The notes below the pieces were generated by a model. That model made no database searches. It had not been told where the DNA came from and saw only the letters and a program-made list of their open reading frames with translations. A stretch of DNA of 64,000 bases from a bacterium (GTDB taxonomy: Bacteria; Oederibacteriota; PGYV01): assembly GCA_029565735.1 (NCBI GenBank), contig JAKQNO010000105.1, positions 1 through 64,000 on the forward strand, in the 5' to 3' direction. Positions 51,209 to 60,138 of this stretch are shown here, piece by piece (position 1 is the first letter of the stretch; each line of letters starts with the position of its first letter). A program made the position numbers and the translations under genes.

Positions 51209-52662
51209 TAATTCCCCGCCAAAAGGCTTTTTATTCTTTTTATGCACCTTTCTTTTCCCACAAGTTCAATCACGTCAAACAATCCCGGTCCCTGCGTACA
51301 GCCGCTTACGGCGACCCTTATCACATGCATATAAACCTTTGATTTTATTCCCGCCGCTTCCATATCAAGCCTTACACGTTCTTCAACCTTTGCTTTATCA
51401 TCCGTGCCTGTCTCTTCAATTATCTTTAACAGCACTTCAAGCGTTTTAACGCGTTCTTCCGCGTTCTTTTCCCACACCTTTTTCGCGTCATCGGTAAGCG
51501 GCGCTTCTTCGGTAAAAAAGTAAGATGACAGCCCCGCGATTTCATTTATCAGCTTTAACTTTTCCTGCTGGACAGCCGTTACTTTTTTTAAGTATTCCCT
51601 GCGGGATACGGCTTCAGCTTCCGTAATGTAACCCGCGGCAATAAGGTGCGGCACACACATATCTGTAAGTTCATCTGTGCTTTTTTTGCGGATGTACATC
51701 CCGTTCATCCACTGAAGTTTCTGGTCGTCAAACATCGCGCCGGCTTTATGCACGCGCGCTAGGTCAAACTCCGCTATAAGTTCTTCCATTGCCATGATGT
51801 CCTTGCCTGATTCCGGCGACCATCCCAGAAACGCCAGATAATTTACCATTGCTTCTTTTAAGTAACCCATCTTCCTGTAATTTAAAACCGCGGTCTCGCC
51901 GTGCCTTTTGGAAAGTTTGCTTTTATCCCTGCCAAGTATCAGGGGTATATGCGCGAATTTTGGCACCTGATATCCCAGCGCTTTATACATGTGAATCTGC
52001 TTGGGTGTATTAGAAAGGTGGTCCTCGCCGCGTATGACGTGGGTTATGCCCATGTCCGCGTCATCAACGACAACTACAAAATTATAAATCGGCATTCCGT
52101 CGGCGCGCAGGATTATCATGTCGTCCAGGACCGAATTGGCGGTTTTCACGTCGCCCCTTATCATATCTTCAACAATTACCTCGCCGTCTTTGGGGACTTT
52201 AAGCCTTACGGTATAGGGCATGCCTGCTTCTTCCTTTGCCTTTACCTGCTCGGGGGTTAAAAGCGAACACCTGCTGTCGTATTTAAACGCCCTTTTTTCG
52301 GCTTCCGCTTTTTTCCTTTCAGCGTCAAGCTCTTCCTTTGTGCAGAAACACTTGTAAGCTTTGCCTTCGGCGATTAATTTTTCCGCGTGCTTGTGATACA
52401 CGGCAAGCCTTTTGGTCTGGTAATACATTGAATCATCCGCGCTTTTGCCGGGTCCCTCGTCCCAGTCAAGTCCAAGCCATTTTAACGAATCAAGTATTTC
52501 CTGTTCCGATTCTTTTGTGGAACGTTCTTTATCCGTGTCTTCTATCCTTAACACAAACTTTCCGCCCTGCCTTTTGGCAAAAAGATAATTAAAAAGCGCG
52601 GTCCTTGCCCCGCCTATGTGAAGATACCCCGTGGGGCTTGGCGCAAAACGTACTTTAATCAT
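51208..52662 (-). CDS. gltX: glutamyl-tRNA synthetase
   Basis: Class I aminoacyl-tRNA synthetase charging tRNA-Glu, 484 aa. Motifs: PSPTGYLHIGGARTALFNY (HIGH), the Cys-containing zinc-like region C-F-C ... SRCSLL, and the KMSKS-equivalent DKSKLSKRHG. The helical anticodon domain is complete, ending AVSGCTQGPGLFDVIELVGKERCIKRI. It has an AAGGAG site. Because the nitroreductase start overlaps its stop, the two are co-translated. Confidence 0.97.
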   Translation of the reverse strand: MIKVRFAPSPTGYLHIGGARTALFNYLFAKRQGGKFVLRIEDTDKERSTKESEQEILDSLKWLGLDWDEGPGKSADDSMYYQTKRLAVYHKHAEKLIAEGKAYKCFCTKEELDAERKKAEAEKRAFKYDSRCSLLTPEQVKAKEEAGMPYTVRLKVPKDGEVIVEDMIRGDVKTANSVLDDMIILRADGMPIYNFVVVVDDADMGITHVIRGEDHLSNTPKQIHMYKALGYQVPKFAHIPLILGRDKSKLSKRHGETAVLNYRKMGYLKEAMVNYLAFLGWSPESGKDIMAMEELIAEFDLARVHKAGAMFDDQKLQWMNGMYIRKKSTDELTDMCVPHLIAAGYITEAEAVSRREYLKKVTAVQQEKLKLINEIAGLSSYFFTEEAPLTDDAKKVWEKNAEERVKTLEVLLKIIEETGTDDKAKVEERVRLDMEAAGIKSKVYMHVIRVAVSGCTQGPGLFDVIELVGKERCIKRIKSLLAGN

Positions 52663-52676
52663 TGCATTCTCCTTTT

Positions 52677-52702
52677 TAAAAACGCGCGCCCTAAAGGGCG
52701 CG
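52677..52702 (-). promoter_or_regulatory. GC-rich hairpin plus T-run in the gltX leader
   Basis: Minus strand hairpin with 8-bp arms CGCGCCCT/AGGGCGCG and a 2-nt loop (52685-52702), followed by CGTTTTT and then, after AAAAA, the gltX ribosome site. It lies after the bactofilin terminator and just before gltX. It could be a second terminator or an attenuator. Confidence 0.4.
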
Positions 52703-52740
52703 GCTGCCGAATCATTTTTTTATGTAATACTATTCCTGAT

Positions 52741-52777
52741 TTTAAAAATAAAAACAGCCGGCTTATCTCGCCGGCCG
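52741..52777 (-). terminator. intrinsic terminator of the bactofilin/M23 unit
   Basis: Minus strand stem GCCGGC (52770-52775) / GCCGGC (52757-52762) with a 7-nt loop, extended by a flanking pair, then TGTTTTTATTTTT. It lies 25 nt after the bactofilin stop. Confidence 0.8.
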
Positions 52778-52801
52778 CGTATTTTTTAATTTTAAACTTT
52801 T

Positions 52802-53143
52802 TTATTTCTGAGCTGCCGCGCTCATTTCGCAGTTGCCTTCAAATACAACGCCTTCAGCCATGGATATTTTCGGGGTCTTTATATCGCCGTATAATTTTCC
52901 GGTCTGCAGAATTTCAAGCTTGACCGTGGCTACAACGTCGCCGGTCACTTTCCCGGCAATTACCGCAAACTTTGATTCCACATCGCCTTTTATAACCGCG
53001 TGCTCTCCCACTATAATGCCCGCGTCGGTTGAAACATTGCCTTCAACTTTGCCGTCTATTCTGATTGTGCCTTTAGCGCTGATATGGCCCTTGACTTCAC
53101 AGTCTTTCGCGACAACAGTGGCCACGTTTGATGATGAAAACAT
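52802..53143 (-). CDS. bactofilin
   Basis: Polymer-forming cytoskeletal protein of 113 aa. Short beta-helix repeats fill it: GHISAKGTIRIDGKVEGNVS, DAGIIVGEHAVIKGDVES, AVIAGKVTGDVVATVKLEIL, KLYGDIKTPKISMAEGVVFEG. The N-terminus is short, as in membrane-associated bactofilins. It follows an M23 peptidase by 10 nt. Bactofilin-M23 pairs control local cell-wall remodelling and cell shape in several bacteria, so the two probably act together. Confidence 0.95.
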   Translation of the reverse strand: MFSSSNVATVVAKDCEVKGHISAKGTIRIDGKVEGNVSTDAGIIVGEHAVIKGDVESKFAVIAGKVTGDVVATVKLEILQTGKLYGDIKTPKISMAEGVVFEGNCEMSAAAQK

Positions 53144-53153
53144 TTTGACCGCC

Positions 53154-54074
53154 TTATTTAAGCGCCACTTCTTCGCGCATGTATCTTACGGGATTAACCG
53201 CAACGCCGTTAAGCCTTACTTCGTAATGAAGGTGCGAAGCCGTTGACCTTCCTGTGCTTCCCACGTATCCAAGTATCTGCCCTTTTTTTATGTGCTGGCC
53301 TTTTGTCACGACAAAATTTCTCATGTGCCCGTAGCGTGTCGTGTATCCGTTTGCGTGGTTTATAAGGACCATATTTCCGTAGCCGCGTTCAAAGCCGGCC
53401 GTAACAATTACCCCGTCCGCCTGCGCTTTAATCGGCGTGCCTTCGTCATTGGCTATGTCAACACCTTCATGAAAGGTCAACGCGCCGGTAAACGGGTCCA
53501 TTCTTGAACCAAAACCGGCGGTAATCCACCCTTTAACCGGCCATCCGGAAGGCACGGCTGTCATCCTTGCCCTTTGTTCGGTTATGTATTTTATTATCTG
53601 CTGGTAGCTCTGCTCTGATTTGCGCGATTCTTCGTCAATATATTTGGCAGCAAGCGCGAACGAATCTGTTTCTATGCTGCTGTCCCTGTCCTTAATGTGT
53701 TTTTCAAGAAGCTGGGAATCAATATTTGTAGGGCCGCCGAAACCGGTGTACTTGATAATTCCTTCCCTGCTTTTAAGTTTAAGCATTCCCCTTAACTGCC
53801 CGTCAAGTTCGGAAATTCTTTTTACAGCTTCCCTTGCCTGAAGAATTTCAGCGGTGAAAACTTTATGCTTCTGGTTAAGGTATTTGTTGTATTCAATTGT
53901 GGCCCTGTAATTGGCATGCCTGCTTATGATAAAGGCGGATACGGCAACACTGGATACCCATAATAACAAAAGGACGGTAAAGAACAAGCCGCCAAGCCTT
54001 ATGCTGACAACTTTGGAATTGTCGTCGGGAACAAGCATAATGGTTAAATGCTTTTCCCTCTTTTTAAACTTCAT
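53154..54074 (-). CDS. M23 family (LytM) murein endopeptidase
   Basis: Inner-membrane-anchored cell-wall peptidase of 306 aa. A basic N-terminus and one membrane helix (about 27-50) are followed by a coiled coil (about 60-115). The LytM domain (about 185-300) has the metal ligands in FGSRMDPFTGALTFHEGVDIAN (His, Asp) and SHLHYEVRLNG (HxH). The zinc site is therefore complete. It opens the unit with bactofilin downstream. The start has GGGGG before ATG. Confidence 0.93.
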   Translation of the reverse strand: MKFKKREKHLTIMLVPDDNSKVVSIRLGGLFFTVLLLLWVSSVAVSAFIISRHANYRATIEYNKYLNQKHKVFTAEILQAREAVKRISELDGQLRGMLKLKSREGIIKYTGFGGPTNIDSQLLEKHIKDRDSSIETDSFALAAKYIDEESRKSEQSYQQIIKYITEQRARMTAVPSGWPVKGWITAGFGSRMDPFTGALTFHEGVDIANDEGTPIKAQADGVIVTAGFERGYGNMVLINHANGYTTRYGHMRNFVVTKGQHIKKGQILGYVGSTGRSTASHLHYEVRLNGVAVNPVRYMREEVALK

Positions 54075-54140
54075 ACTAACCCCCTGACTTTACAGCGGGC
54101 CCCCGCCTGCTTCCCTGCCACCGATAGTCAAAAACTTAAT

Positions 54141-54437
54141 TTATTTGTTTGACTCCACTAATTTTGCCTTCAATTCAGGCGATATATTTTCAATGTCTTC
54201 CATTAATATCTTTACTTTTCCGCCGTCAACCTTGGTGCCTTTAAGGAATCCAATTTTTGCGGCTTTCAGTTTGGTAAGAAGCATATCCGCGTATTTTCTG
54301 GGAGCGTAAATATATACATCCGCGCCGTCATCGTTCGGATACGGTTCCAAAGATACCCTTACAAGCGACCCCGGATAAAGCCTTTTTGCCTCATTTTTCA
54401 ACCTTTCAGCAATTGCTTCTGCCTGCGTTGCGCCCAT
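54141..54437 (-). CDS. small soluble protein of unknown function
   Basis: 98 aa with no family I recognise. It has an alpha/beta pattern: TQAEAIAERLKNEAKRLYPGS, then strands VRVSLEPYP and ADVYIYAP, a helix YADMLLTKLKAAKIGF, a strand KVKILMEDI and a final helix. It resembles a small ferredoxin-like fold. The start has AAGGAGG. It lies 66 nt upstream of the M23 gene and may be cotranscribed. Confidence 0.65.
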   Translation of the reverse strand: MGATQAEAIAERLKNEAKRLYPGSLVRVSLEPYPNDDGADVYIYAPRKYADMLLTKLKAAKIGFLKGTKVDGGKVKILMEDIENISPELKAKLVESNK

Positions 54438-54615
54438 TTAAGGCCTCCTTAAAGAATAATTTTAGTTTATAAGTATTCCTGTTCAACAAAATTCATTATA
54501 AGTCAAATATATGAGAATTGTCAATAGTTTATCGTTTGCCCTGCAGGGCATGGGGTTTCTTAATGTAAAACGCAGGTATACAAAACGGTTATGCCGATAA
54601 TTGCAGTTTTTGCAC

Positions 54616-54676
54616 AAAAAAAATTCCGGATTATAAATCACAGGTTTATTTGCCTGCAACTTGTAACCCGGAATTT
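54616..54676 (-). terminator. intrinsic terminator of the LiaF-like gene
   Basis: Minus strand 9-bp stem AAATTCCGG (54668-54676) / CCGGAATTT (54621-54629) with an inner CAGG/CCTG pairing in the loop, followed by a run of T. It lies about 45 nt after the LiaF-like stop. Confidence 0.7.
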
Positions 54677-54722
54677 GTTATTGTCATTAATTTCTTGTCG
54701 CCTATCTACTATCAACTATCTC

Positions 54723-55250
54723 CTATCTGATCTCTATCCCGCCAAACACCGCGTTGGCTTCCACTTCAATCGCGGGCGAGCCTTCTTTATAAGAATCTGT
54801 CTGATAAACAGTTGTTCCAAAAGCCGCGGTATTTCCGTTTGGAAGCATAACCCCTCCAAACGCCGCGTTTCCTTTTATTCTATACGGTTTTGACCTGTCA
54901 ATTTTAACCTTAATTCCGGCAAAAACAGCATTTAATTCAATTTTTGGCGAACCCGGTGTTATCTGGGTTAAGTCAATGTTGGACGAACCAAAAATAGTTG
55001 AATACTCGCCGGAGATATTATTGCCTTCAATATTGCTTTCAGAAAACATAGTTTCCCTTCCGCTCTGTGATATACCGCAGCACTTTTTGAAAGCTCCCGG
55101 AAACAGAATACTTATACCAATAAAAATTACAAAAGCGGCAAACAGAATTCTGAAAAGCGGCAGTATTATGCCAAAAGCCTTCAGCATAATGCTTATCCCA
55201 ATAAGTATGAAAAAAACCCCCCAAAACAATGACCACACATGCATTTTCAT
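54723..55250 (-). CDS. LiaF-like membrane protein
   Basis: Two or three membrane helices at the N-terminus (about 3-55, with a DUF5668-like pattern SLFWGVFFILIGISIML) are followed by a short beta-rich cytoplasmic or envelope domain. That domain repeats NAVFAGIKVKI, NAAFGGVMLPNG and NAVFGGIEIR, the LiaF/cell-wall-active antibiotics response pattern. I start at the ATG 55248-55250 (175 aa) because GGAGGAGG lies before it; ATGs two codons later or five codons earlier are possible. No LiaRS-type two-component system is adjacent. Confidence 0.8.
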   Translation of the reverse strand: MKMHVWSLFWGVFFILIGISIMLKAFGIILPLFRILFAAFVIFIGISILFPGAFKKCCGISQSGRETMFSESNIEGNNISGEYSTIFGSSNIDLTQITPGSPKIELNAVFAGIKVKIDRSKPYRIKGNAAFGGVMLPNGNTAAFGTTVYQTDSYKEGSPAIEVEANAVFGGIEIR

Positions 55251-55383
55251 TTTCCTCCTCCACATATTGAATTATTTTACATGCAGTAATTTTATCAGTA
55301 CTTTTATTAAAGTCAATGCGTTAAATGAAAAATCCGCTCCGGTTTTCCTTTTTTATGTTAATATATTTTACAGGAGGCAAAAA

Positions 55384-55887
55384 ATGGGAAAAATTATACC
55401 GGTAATTGTTTTGTGCTGTATCTTTATCTCCTGCGCCTCTCTGTCTGATTACGAAAATACCCTAAAAAATTTTGAATACCCCAACAAAATACCGGCATCA
55501 GGAGTTATAAAGATGCAGGACGGGTACTTTGAACAGGAATCAAAACCCGGCTCCATGACCATGGTGCAGTCTTCATATATAAAAGGCGCGGCCGGCGATT
55601 TAAACGGCGATTCAGCCGAAGATATGGCTTCCATAATCGCGGTTTCCGGCTCTGAAGAGGGGACCTATTATTACCTTTATGCTTTTGTAAAAACCATAAA
55701 CGATTACAGGAATGCCGGAAGCGTGCTGCTTGGCGACAGGATAGTTGTGCAGGCAGTAAAGATATCAGGCAAAAAAATAGGTATTCAGTACCTTTCACAC
55801 GGGCCGGATGATGAAAAAAACAGCCCGTCGCAAAAAACCATATCCATATTCGCGATTTATAACGGGAAGCTTAAAAAAATAAAATAA
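55384..55887 (+). CDS. putative lipoprotein of unknown function
   Basis: The ATG at 55384 with AGGAGG 5 nt upstream gives 167 aa. The frame is open further upstream only because it runs antisense to the LiaF-like gene. The signal ends IVLCCIFISCASL, giving a lipidated Cys about residue 17. The mature part has YIKGAAGDLNGDSAEDMASIIAVSG (VCBS/EF-like loop DLNGDSAEDMA) and YYYLYAFVKTINDY. The family is not recognised. Confidence 0.7.
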   Translation: MGKIIPVIVLCCIFISCASLSDYENTLKNFEYPNKIPASGVIKMQDGYFEQESKPGSMTMVQSSYIKGAAGDLNGDSAEDMASIIAVSGSEEGTYYYLYAFVKTINDYRNAGSVLLGDRIVVQAVKISGKKIGIQYLSHGPDDEKNSPSQKTISIFAIYNGKLKKIK

Positions 55888-55896
55888 GGAGCCCTT

Positions 55897-56343
55897 ATGC
55901 AGGAAGAAAAACAGGTTTCAGAAAAACCGGCGCCGGCGCCAAAGGAAGTTCAGCACGCCGGGCTTTTGATTTTTTTATCAATAATGACGGGAATGACAGA
56001 GTTTTTTCTTGAATTACTGGGCATAGGAAGCAGGACAATTGAAATAGATAATTACGAACTTAACGCCATTTTGTCATTCGCGGTAAATTTTGTTTTTATT
56101 ATGCTGTTACTTAACAGAAAAGGATGGGCAAGGGCGGTGTTTGCCTTTCTGTTTTTGATAAACACTCTTGGCCTTATACCAATTGTCCAAAAGGAATTTC
56201 AAAGCGATTTAATAGGCGCGACTTCAAGCATACTGCAGACGCTGTTCTCCCTTGCGGCAATAGTATTTTTTTATTCAAAGAACTCAAACGGATGGTTTAA
56301 AAAAGAAAAGCCGCCGGTGAAAATAGAGTTTAAAAAAGAATAA
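55897..56343 (+). CDS. small polytopic membrane protein
   Basis: 148 aa of unknown function with four predicted helices (about 24-44, 60-76, 84-102, 112-130) between charged termini. It follows the lipoprotein by 9 nt with AAGGAG, so the two form an operon. Confidence 0.7.
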   Translation: MQEEKQVSEKPAPAPKEVQHAGLLIFLSIMTGMTEFFLELLGIGSRTIEIDNYELNAILSFAVNFVFIMLLLNRKGWARAVFAFLFLINTLGLIPIVQKEFQSDLIGATSSILQTLFSLAAIVFFYSKNSNGWFKKEKPPVKIEFKKE

Positions 56344-56346
56344 GAT

Positions 56347-57060
56347 TTATTTTTTGTAAATTTCAGGAAAATACGAAGCGGGCGCAAGCCCGCTTTTTGC
56401 CTCTTCTTCGCTTAATTCCCCGTAATATAAATCCATAAGCCCTTTGGGTTTGTATTCGCCTGATATTACTTTTTTCATGCGTTCCACCCTTAGCTTATTG
56501 GCATCAGGTTTGTTTATTGCGTGAAATGTCTCCGGTGCTATAACCATTGCCAGAATTGATAAAAACTGATCCATACTGATTTCTTTAAAAGATTTTCCAT
56601 AAAAAGCCCGTGCCGCGTTTTCAAAACCTATAACAGCCGCGCCGTTATATTTTCCAAGATAAGCTTGATTCAAAAATAGCGTAAGCTGGTCGTTTTTTGA
56701 TACCAGCGGGTTTAATGCGAATTTGGAAACAAGCATAAGCTTAAGCTTTCTTATGCCCGGCCTGAACTTTTTGAAATAAAACTTCTTGCCAAGCCCCTGC
56801 GTTATAGTGGTGATGCCCGCTCCAGGAGATTTTAAATCTATTCCGTCGTGGGTGAAAAAAGCCGGGTCTTCAATTTTAAGTATGGCGTCAAGCCGGTCTT
56901 TGCTTAAATCCGCGTAAGTAATTACCGCGCTTTCAAGCAGGGGCTTAACAATTGCCGGCGTGTCAGCGCGCACCTTTAAGACAACAACGGAATAATAGAT
57001 AATAATTACGGCGATAACAATCAGCAGTACCTTTCCCGTAAGTATCAGAACCTTTTTCAT
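56347..57060 (-). CDS. GT51 (monofunctional transglycosylase-like) protein, atypical active site
   Basis: 237-aa membrane protein with one N-terminal helix (about 6-30) and a GT51 fold. Motif 1 EDPAFFTHDGID keeps the catalytic Glu64. Motif 2 reads ITTITQGL rather than the usual STITQQL. The RKxxE motif carrying the second important Glu reads R104-K-L-K-L108, so Glu is Leu. Motif QLTLFLNQAYLG is good, as is AARAFYGK. It may be a poorly active or inactive lipid II polymerase, or may bind glycan strands. It overlaps the exonuclease stop by 4 nt. Confidence 0.78.
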   Translation of the reverse strand: MKKVLILTGKVLLIVIAVIIIYYSVVVLKVRADTPAIVKPLLESAVITYADLSKDRLDAILKIEDPAFFTHDGIDLKSPGAGITTITQGLGKKFYFKKFRPGIRKLKLMLVSKFALNPLVSKNDQLTLFLNQAYLGKYNGAAVIGFENAARAFYGKSFKEISMDQFLSILAMVIAPETFHAINKPDANKLRVERMKKVISGEYKPKGLMDLYYGELSEEEAKSGLAPASYFPEIYKK

Positions 57061-57818
57061 TTTATCTCCAGAACTACCGGCGCGTGGTCAGAACCCATGA
57101 CTTCGCTTAATATACCGGTTGATTTTAACTTTGATTTTAACTCTTCATTTACATAGAAGTAATCAATTCTCCAGCCAATGTTACGCTGCCTGGCGCCGCT
57201 CTTATAATCCCACCAGGTATAATTATTGCCGTCTTTATTGAACATTCTAAATGTATCCAAATAACCTTTAGACATAAGCTTATCCAGAAACGCGCACTCC
57301 TGCGGTAAAAAACCTGATGTTTCCCTGTTTTCTTTCGGCCGCGCAAGGTCAATTTCTTTATGCGCGGTATTAACGTCGCCGCAGGCTATTATATTTTTCT
57401 TTTTCCTGTTTTTTTCCGCGTTTTTTAAAAACTCTTCATAGAAAGCCAGTTTCTTTTCCACAAATTCCGGGCCTCTGCCGCCGTTGGGAAAATAGATATT
57501 ATATAGAAAGAATGTTTCATATTCCGCTATTATTGTCCTGCCTTCGTCATCAAACTGCGGTTTGCCAAGGCCGTATTTGACGTTTAAAGGTTTTTGTTTT
57601 GACCACAGCGCGGTGCCGCTGTAGCCTTTTTTAACGGCTGATGCCATATAAAAATTGTAACCTTTTATATTTTTCAACTCTTCAGGAAACGTATCTTCCT
57701 GCGCCTTTGTTTCCTGAACGCAGAATATGTCCGGATTTTCTTTTTCCATAAACGGCAATAATATATTTTTATTATGCACCGCCCTGATGCCGTTCACATT
57801 CCATGAAATCAGTTTCAT
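57057..57818 (-). CDS. xth: exodeoxyribonuclease III (AP endonuclease)
   Basis: Base-excision repair enzyme: AP endonuclease and 3'-phosphatase/exonuclease. It starts MKLISWNVNGIRAV (253 aa, AGGAGG 6 nt upstream). Metal Glu is in VQETKAQ, Asn/Asp in ACGDVNTAHKEIDLARPKEN, and the C-terminal WRIDYFYVN and MGSDHAPVVLEI hold the Asp-His pair. A frame 14 codons longer would begin inside the GGACGG repeat. The repair role is secure by family. Confidence 0.95.
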   Translation of the reverse strand: MKLISWNVNGIRAVHNKNILLPFMEKENPDIFCVQETKAQEDTFPEELKNIKGYNFYMASAVKKGYSGTALWSKQKPLNVKYGLGKPQFDDEGRTIIAEYETFFLYNIYFPNGGRGPEFVEKKLAFYEEFLKNAEKNRKKKNIIACGDVNTAHKEIDLARPKENRETSGFLPQECAFLDKLMSKGYLDTFRMFNKDGNNYTWWDYKSGARQRNIGWRIDYFYVNEELKSKLKSTGILSEVMGSDHAPVVLEIK

Positions 57819-57837
57819 GAATCCTCCTATAAAATCC

Positions 57838-58021
57838 GAGGGACGGAGGGACAGATGCACGGAAGGTCGGTAAAACCTTCTGCCCTTCTTTCCCTCTACT
57901 TTAGCTTATAACTTAATTAGCTTTTACTTAAAAACTTGCTTTCCATCCTTCGCTTCTGCTTATAGCTTAATTCGCTTTTGCTTAAAAACCGTCCCTCTGT
58001 CCCTCTGTGCATCCGTCCCTC
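57838..58021. repeat. inverted GGACGG repeats with tandem GCTTA-rich units
   Basis: 57838-57872 reads GAGGGACGGAGGGACAG then ATGCACGGA. 57990-58021 carries the inverted version, TCCCTCTGTGCATCC. The space between holds two tandem copies of an AT-rich unit resembling GCTTATAGCTTAATT-GCTTTT-GCTTAAAA (about 57902-57934 and 57957-57987). The left edge touches the exonuclease gene's leader and the right edge ends 1 nt into the gpmA stop. Confidence 0.75.
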
Positions 58022-58767
58022 TAGCCCTTCTTCCCCTGCTTTTCCACTTTTTCTATCGCTTTTTTTATTTCTTCCGGGTCGCCAAGGTAATAGCTCTTTA
58101 TTACCTTTAAATCATCTTCAAGTTCATATATCAAAGGTATTCCCGTAGGTATATTCAGTCCGGTAATATCGGCATCAGAAATATTATCAAAGTATTTTAC
58201 CAGCGCGCGCAAAGAATTACCGTGCGCTGATATTATTACAGTCCTGCCTGATTTTATGCGGGGGGCTATATTTTTTTCAAAGTAAGGCACTACCCTTGCC
58301 ACCGTGTCTTTAAGGCACTCTGTTGAAGGTAATAAAACCGGATCAAGGTCTTTGTAAAGCGCGTCATTGACAGGGTGGCGCGGATCGCTTAATTCAAGCG
58401 CCGGCGGCCGTATATCATAGCTTCTGCGCCAGATTTTAACCTGTTCTTCGCCGAATTTTTCGGCCATTTCCGCCTTATTAAGCCCCTGAAGCGCGCCGTA
58501 ATGGCGCTCGTTTAATTCCCACGCCTTTATGATTTTTATCAGGTTTATGTTCATGTCGTCCATGACGATTGAAAGGGTTTTAAGCGCGCGGATAAGCCTT
58601 GATGTAAAAGCTATATCAAAACTTAAGCCCGCTTTTTTCAGGGCGTCCGCGGCAGCGTGGGCTTCTGCCACGCCTTTTTCAGACAGGTCTACATCGGTCC
58701 ATCCCGTAAACCGGTTTTCTTTGTTCCACTGTGATTCCCCATGGCGTAACAATATAAGTTTGCGCAT
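58021..58767 (-). CDS. gpmA: 2,3-bisphosphoglycerate-dependent phosphoglycerate mutase
   Basis: Interconverts 3- and 2-phosphoglycerate in glycolysis. From [15 protein letters not shown], His9 is the phosphate acceptor. [40 protein letters not shown] and [14 protein letters not shown] complete the active site (248 aa). I reject the 20-residue longer start at 58827. TATAAT lies only 6 nt before this ATG, and there is no ribosome site. A second, unrelated mutase (gpmI) lies 2 kb away. Confidence 0.96.
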   Translation of the reverse strand: MRKLILLRHGESQWNKENRFTGWTDVDLSEKGVAEAHAAADALKKAGLSFDIAFTSRLIRALKTLSIVMDDMNINLIKIIKAWELNERHYGALQGLNKAEMAEKFGEEQVKIWRRSYDIRPPALELSDPRHPVNDALYKDLDPVLLPSTECLKDTVARVVPYFEKNIAPRIKSGRTVIISAHGNSLRALVKYFDNISDADITGLNIPTGIPLIYELEDDLKVIKSYYLGDPEEIKKAIEKVEKQGKKG

Positions 58768-59102
58768 AAATTTATTATACAACAAATCAAATAAATTTAT
58801 CCCATAGACTTTTATCCCATATGCCATAAATAAAATACGAGGGACAGAAGGTCGGATGCACGGAGGGACGGAAGGAAGGGCTGAAGATCAGAGGGTCGGA
58901 AATAAAGCCGCCGTTTTTCCGCTTATGCTTAATTGCTTATAGCTTAAATTTGCTGTCTTTTAAATCAACTACCCCGGATAATATTGCATGATGGCTGATG
59001 TAGATGCACTATTAAAGCCCGTGCATACGAAATCTAAACCCAGCAGCCAAGCTGCTCAGCCGCTTAGCTGCTGCCTTTATTTATGGGTTATGGGATAACA
59101 GT
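58768..59102. other. intergenic region with repeats and a hairpin
   Basis: 335 nt without a gene. It contains the gpmA -10 box (TATAAT on the minus strand at 58774-58779), a GGACGG-family repeat at about 58839-58905, an AT-rich GCTTATAGCTTAAATT unit (about 58919-58946) and a hairpin at 59041-59072 (CAGCAGCCAAG / CTTAGCTGCTG, one mismatch). That hairpin could terminate the msrAB transcript, although its T-run is weak. Confidence 0.55.
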
Positions 59103-60125
59103 TTATTGGTTAAATAACTTTATATATTCCCCATACCCTTCCTTATATAAATCCTCTTTCGGAATGAACCTTAACGCGGCGGAGTTGATGCAATACCGCT
59201 GGCCCGTGGGCTTTGGGCCGTCTTCAAAAACATGGCCAAGGTGCGAATTGCCTTTTTTGCTTTTAACTTCCACGCGCGTCATAAAGTCGCTTTTGTCCTC
59301 TTTTTCTATTACAGATGCCTTATCAATTGGTTTTGTAAAAGACGGCCAGCCCGTGCCGGAATCATACTTGTCAAGGGAACTGAACAGCGGCTCGCCTGTA
59401 ACCACATCCACATATATGCCCTCTTTGTGATTATCCCAGTATTCATTTTTAAAAGGCGGCTCTGTCCCGCATTCCTGCGTTACCTTATACTGTATGGCTG
59501 TCAGAGATTTTTTAAGGTCCGGCTTTTTTTCGTCTTTCCATGTGTTTTTCAAAAACGCTTCCCTTCCGGACCCTTTTTTGTACATCCCGTAATGAAAAGG
59601 ATTTGTTTTGTAATAATCCTGATGGTACTCTTCGGCGTCATAAAATTCCGACGCCTCCCTGATTGAAGTCACAATGGGCTTTTTAAACATCCCGGATTTT
59701 TCAAGCTCTGCTTTTGATTTTTCCGCGGCTTTTTTCTGTTCTTCGTCCAGGTAAAATACAGCAGTAACATACTGGCTTCCCTTGTCCGCAAACTGTCCTT
59801 TCGCGTCAGTGGGGTCTATCTGATGCCAGAAAATTTCAAGCAGCCTTTCATATGATACTTTTTTCGGGTCATAAACCACCTTTATTGCTTCCACGTGTCC
59901 GGTGCTGCCTGTGGAAACCTCCTCATACGACGGGTTTTTTGTGGACCCGCCGGTATAACCCGCCCTTACATCAATCACGCCTTTTTCAGCTTCAAACGGC
60001 CCTTCCATACACCAGAAACATCCTCCCGCAAAAATGGCTGTTTTATTCATAGTATTCACTCCCTTTGCCGAAATAAACGCGGCTGTCATAATTAATATCA
60101 CTGTTATTGCCATAAGTTTTTTCAT
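59103..60125 (-). CDS. msrAB: exported MsrA-MsrB fusion methionine sulfoxide reductase
   Basis: Repairs both methionine sulfoxide stereoisomers. A signal peptide ([20 protein letters not shown]) sends it to the envelope. The MsrA domain (about 28-185) has the catalytic GCFWC (Cys36, Cys39), GYTGG, GHVEAI and EYHQDYY. The MsrB domain (about 205-325) has [27 protein letters not shown] and [11 protein letters not shown] with the catalytic Cys. The zinc CxxC pairs of many MsrB proteins are absent. It has a strong promoter and TAGGAGAG ribosome site. Confidence 0.96.
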   Translation of the reverse strand: MKKLMAITVILIMTAAFISAKGVNTMNKTAIFAGGCFWCMEGPFEAEKGVIDVRAGYTGGSTKNPSYEEVSTGSTGHVEAIKVVYDPKKVSYERLLEIFWHQIDPTDAKGQFADKGSQYVTAVFYLDEEQKKAAEKSKAELEKSGMFKKPIVTSIREASEFYDAEEYHQDYYKTNPFHYGMYKKGSGREAFLKNTWKDEKKPDLKKSLTAIQYKVTQECGTEPPFKNEYWDNHKEGIYVDVVTGEPLFSSLDKYDSGTGWPSFTKPIDKASVIEKEDKSDFMTRVEVKSKKGNSHLGHVFEDGPKPTGQRYCINSAALRFIPKEDLYKEGYGEYIKLFNQ

Positions 60126-60138
60126 ATATCTCTCCTAT

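Noticed and set aside
54976-55383. Upstream extension of the lipoprotein gene to 303 aa
   Set aside because: It runs antisense through the LiaF-like gene. The ATG at 55384 has AGGAGG and begins a clear lipoprotein signal.
57838-58021. CRISPR-like array
   Set aside because: Units are irregular, inverted rather than all direct, lack constant repeat-spacer lengths, and no cas genes are near.
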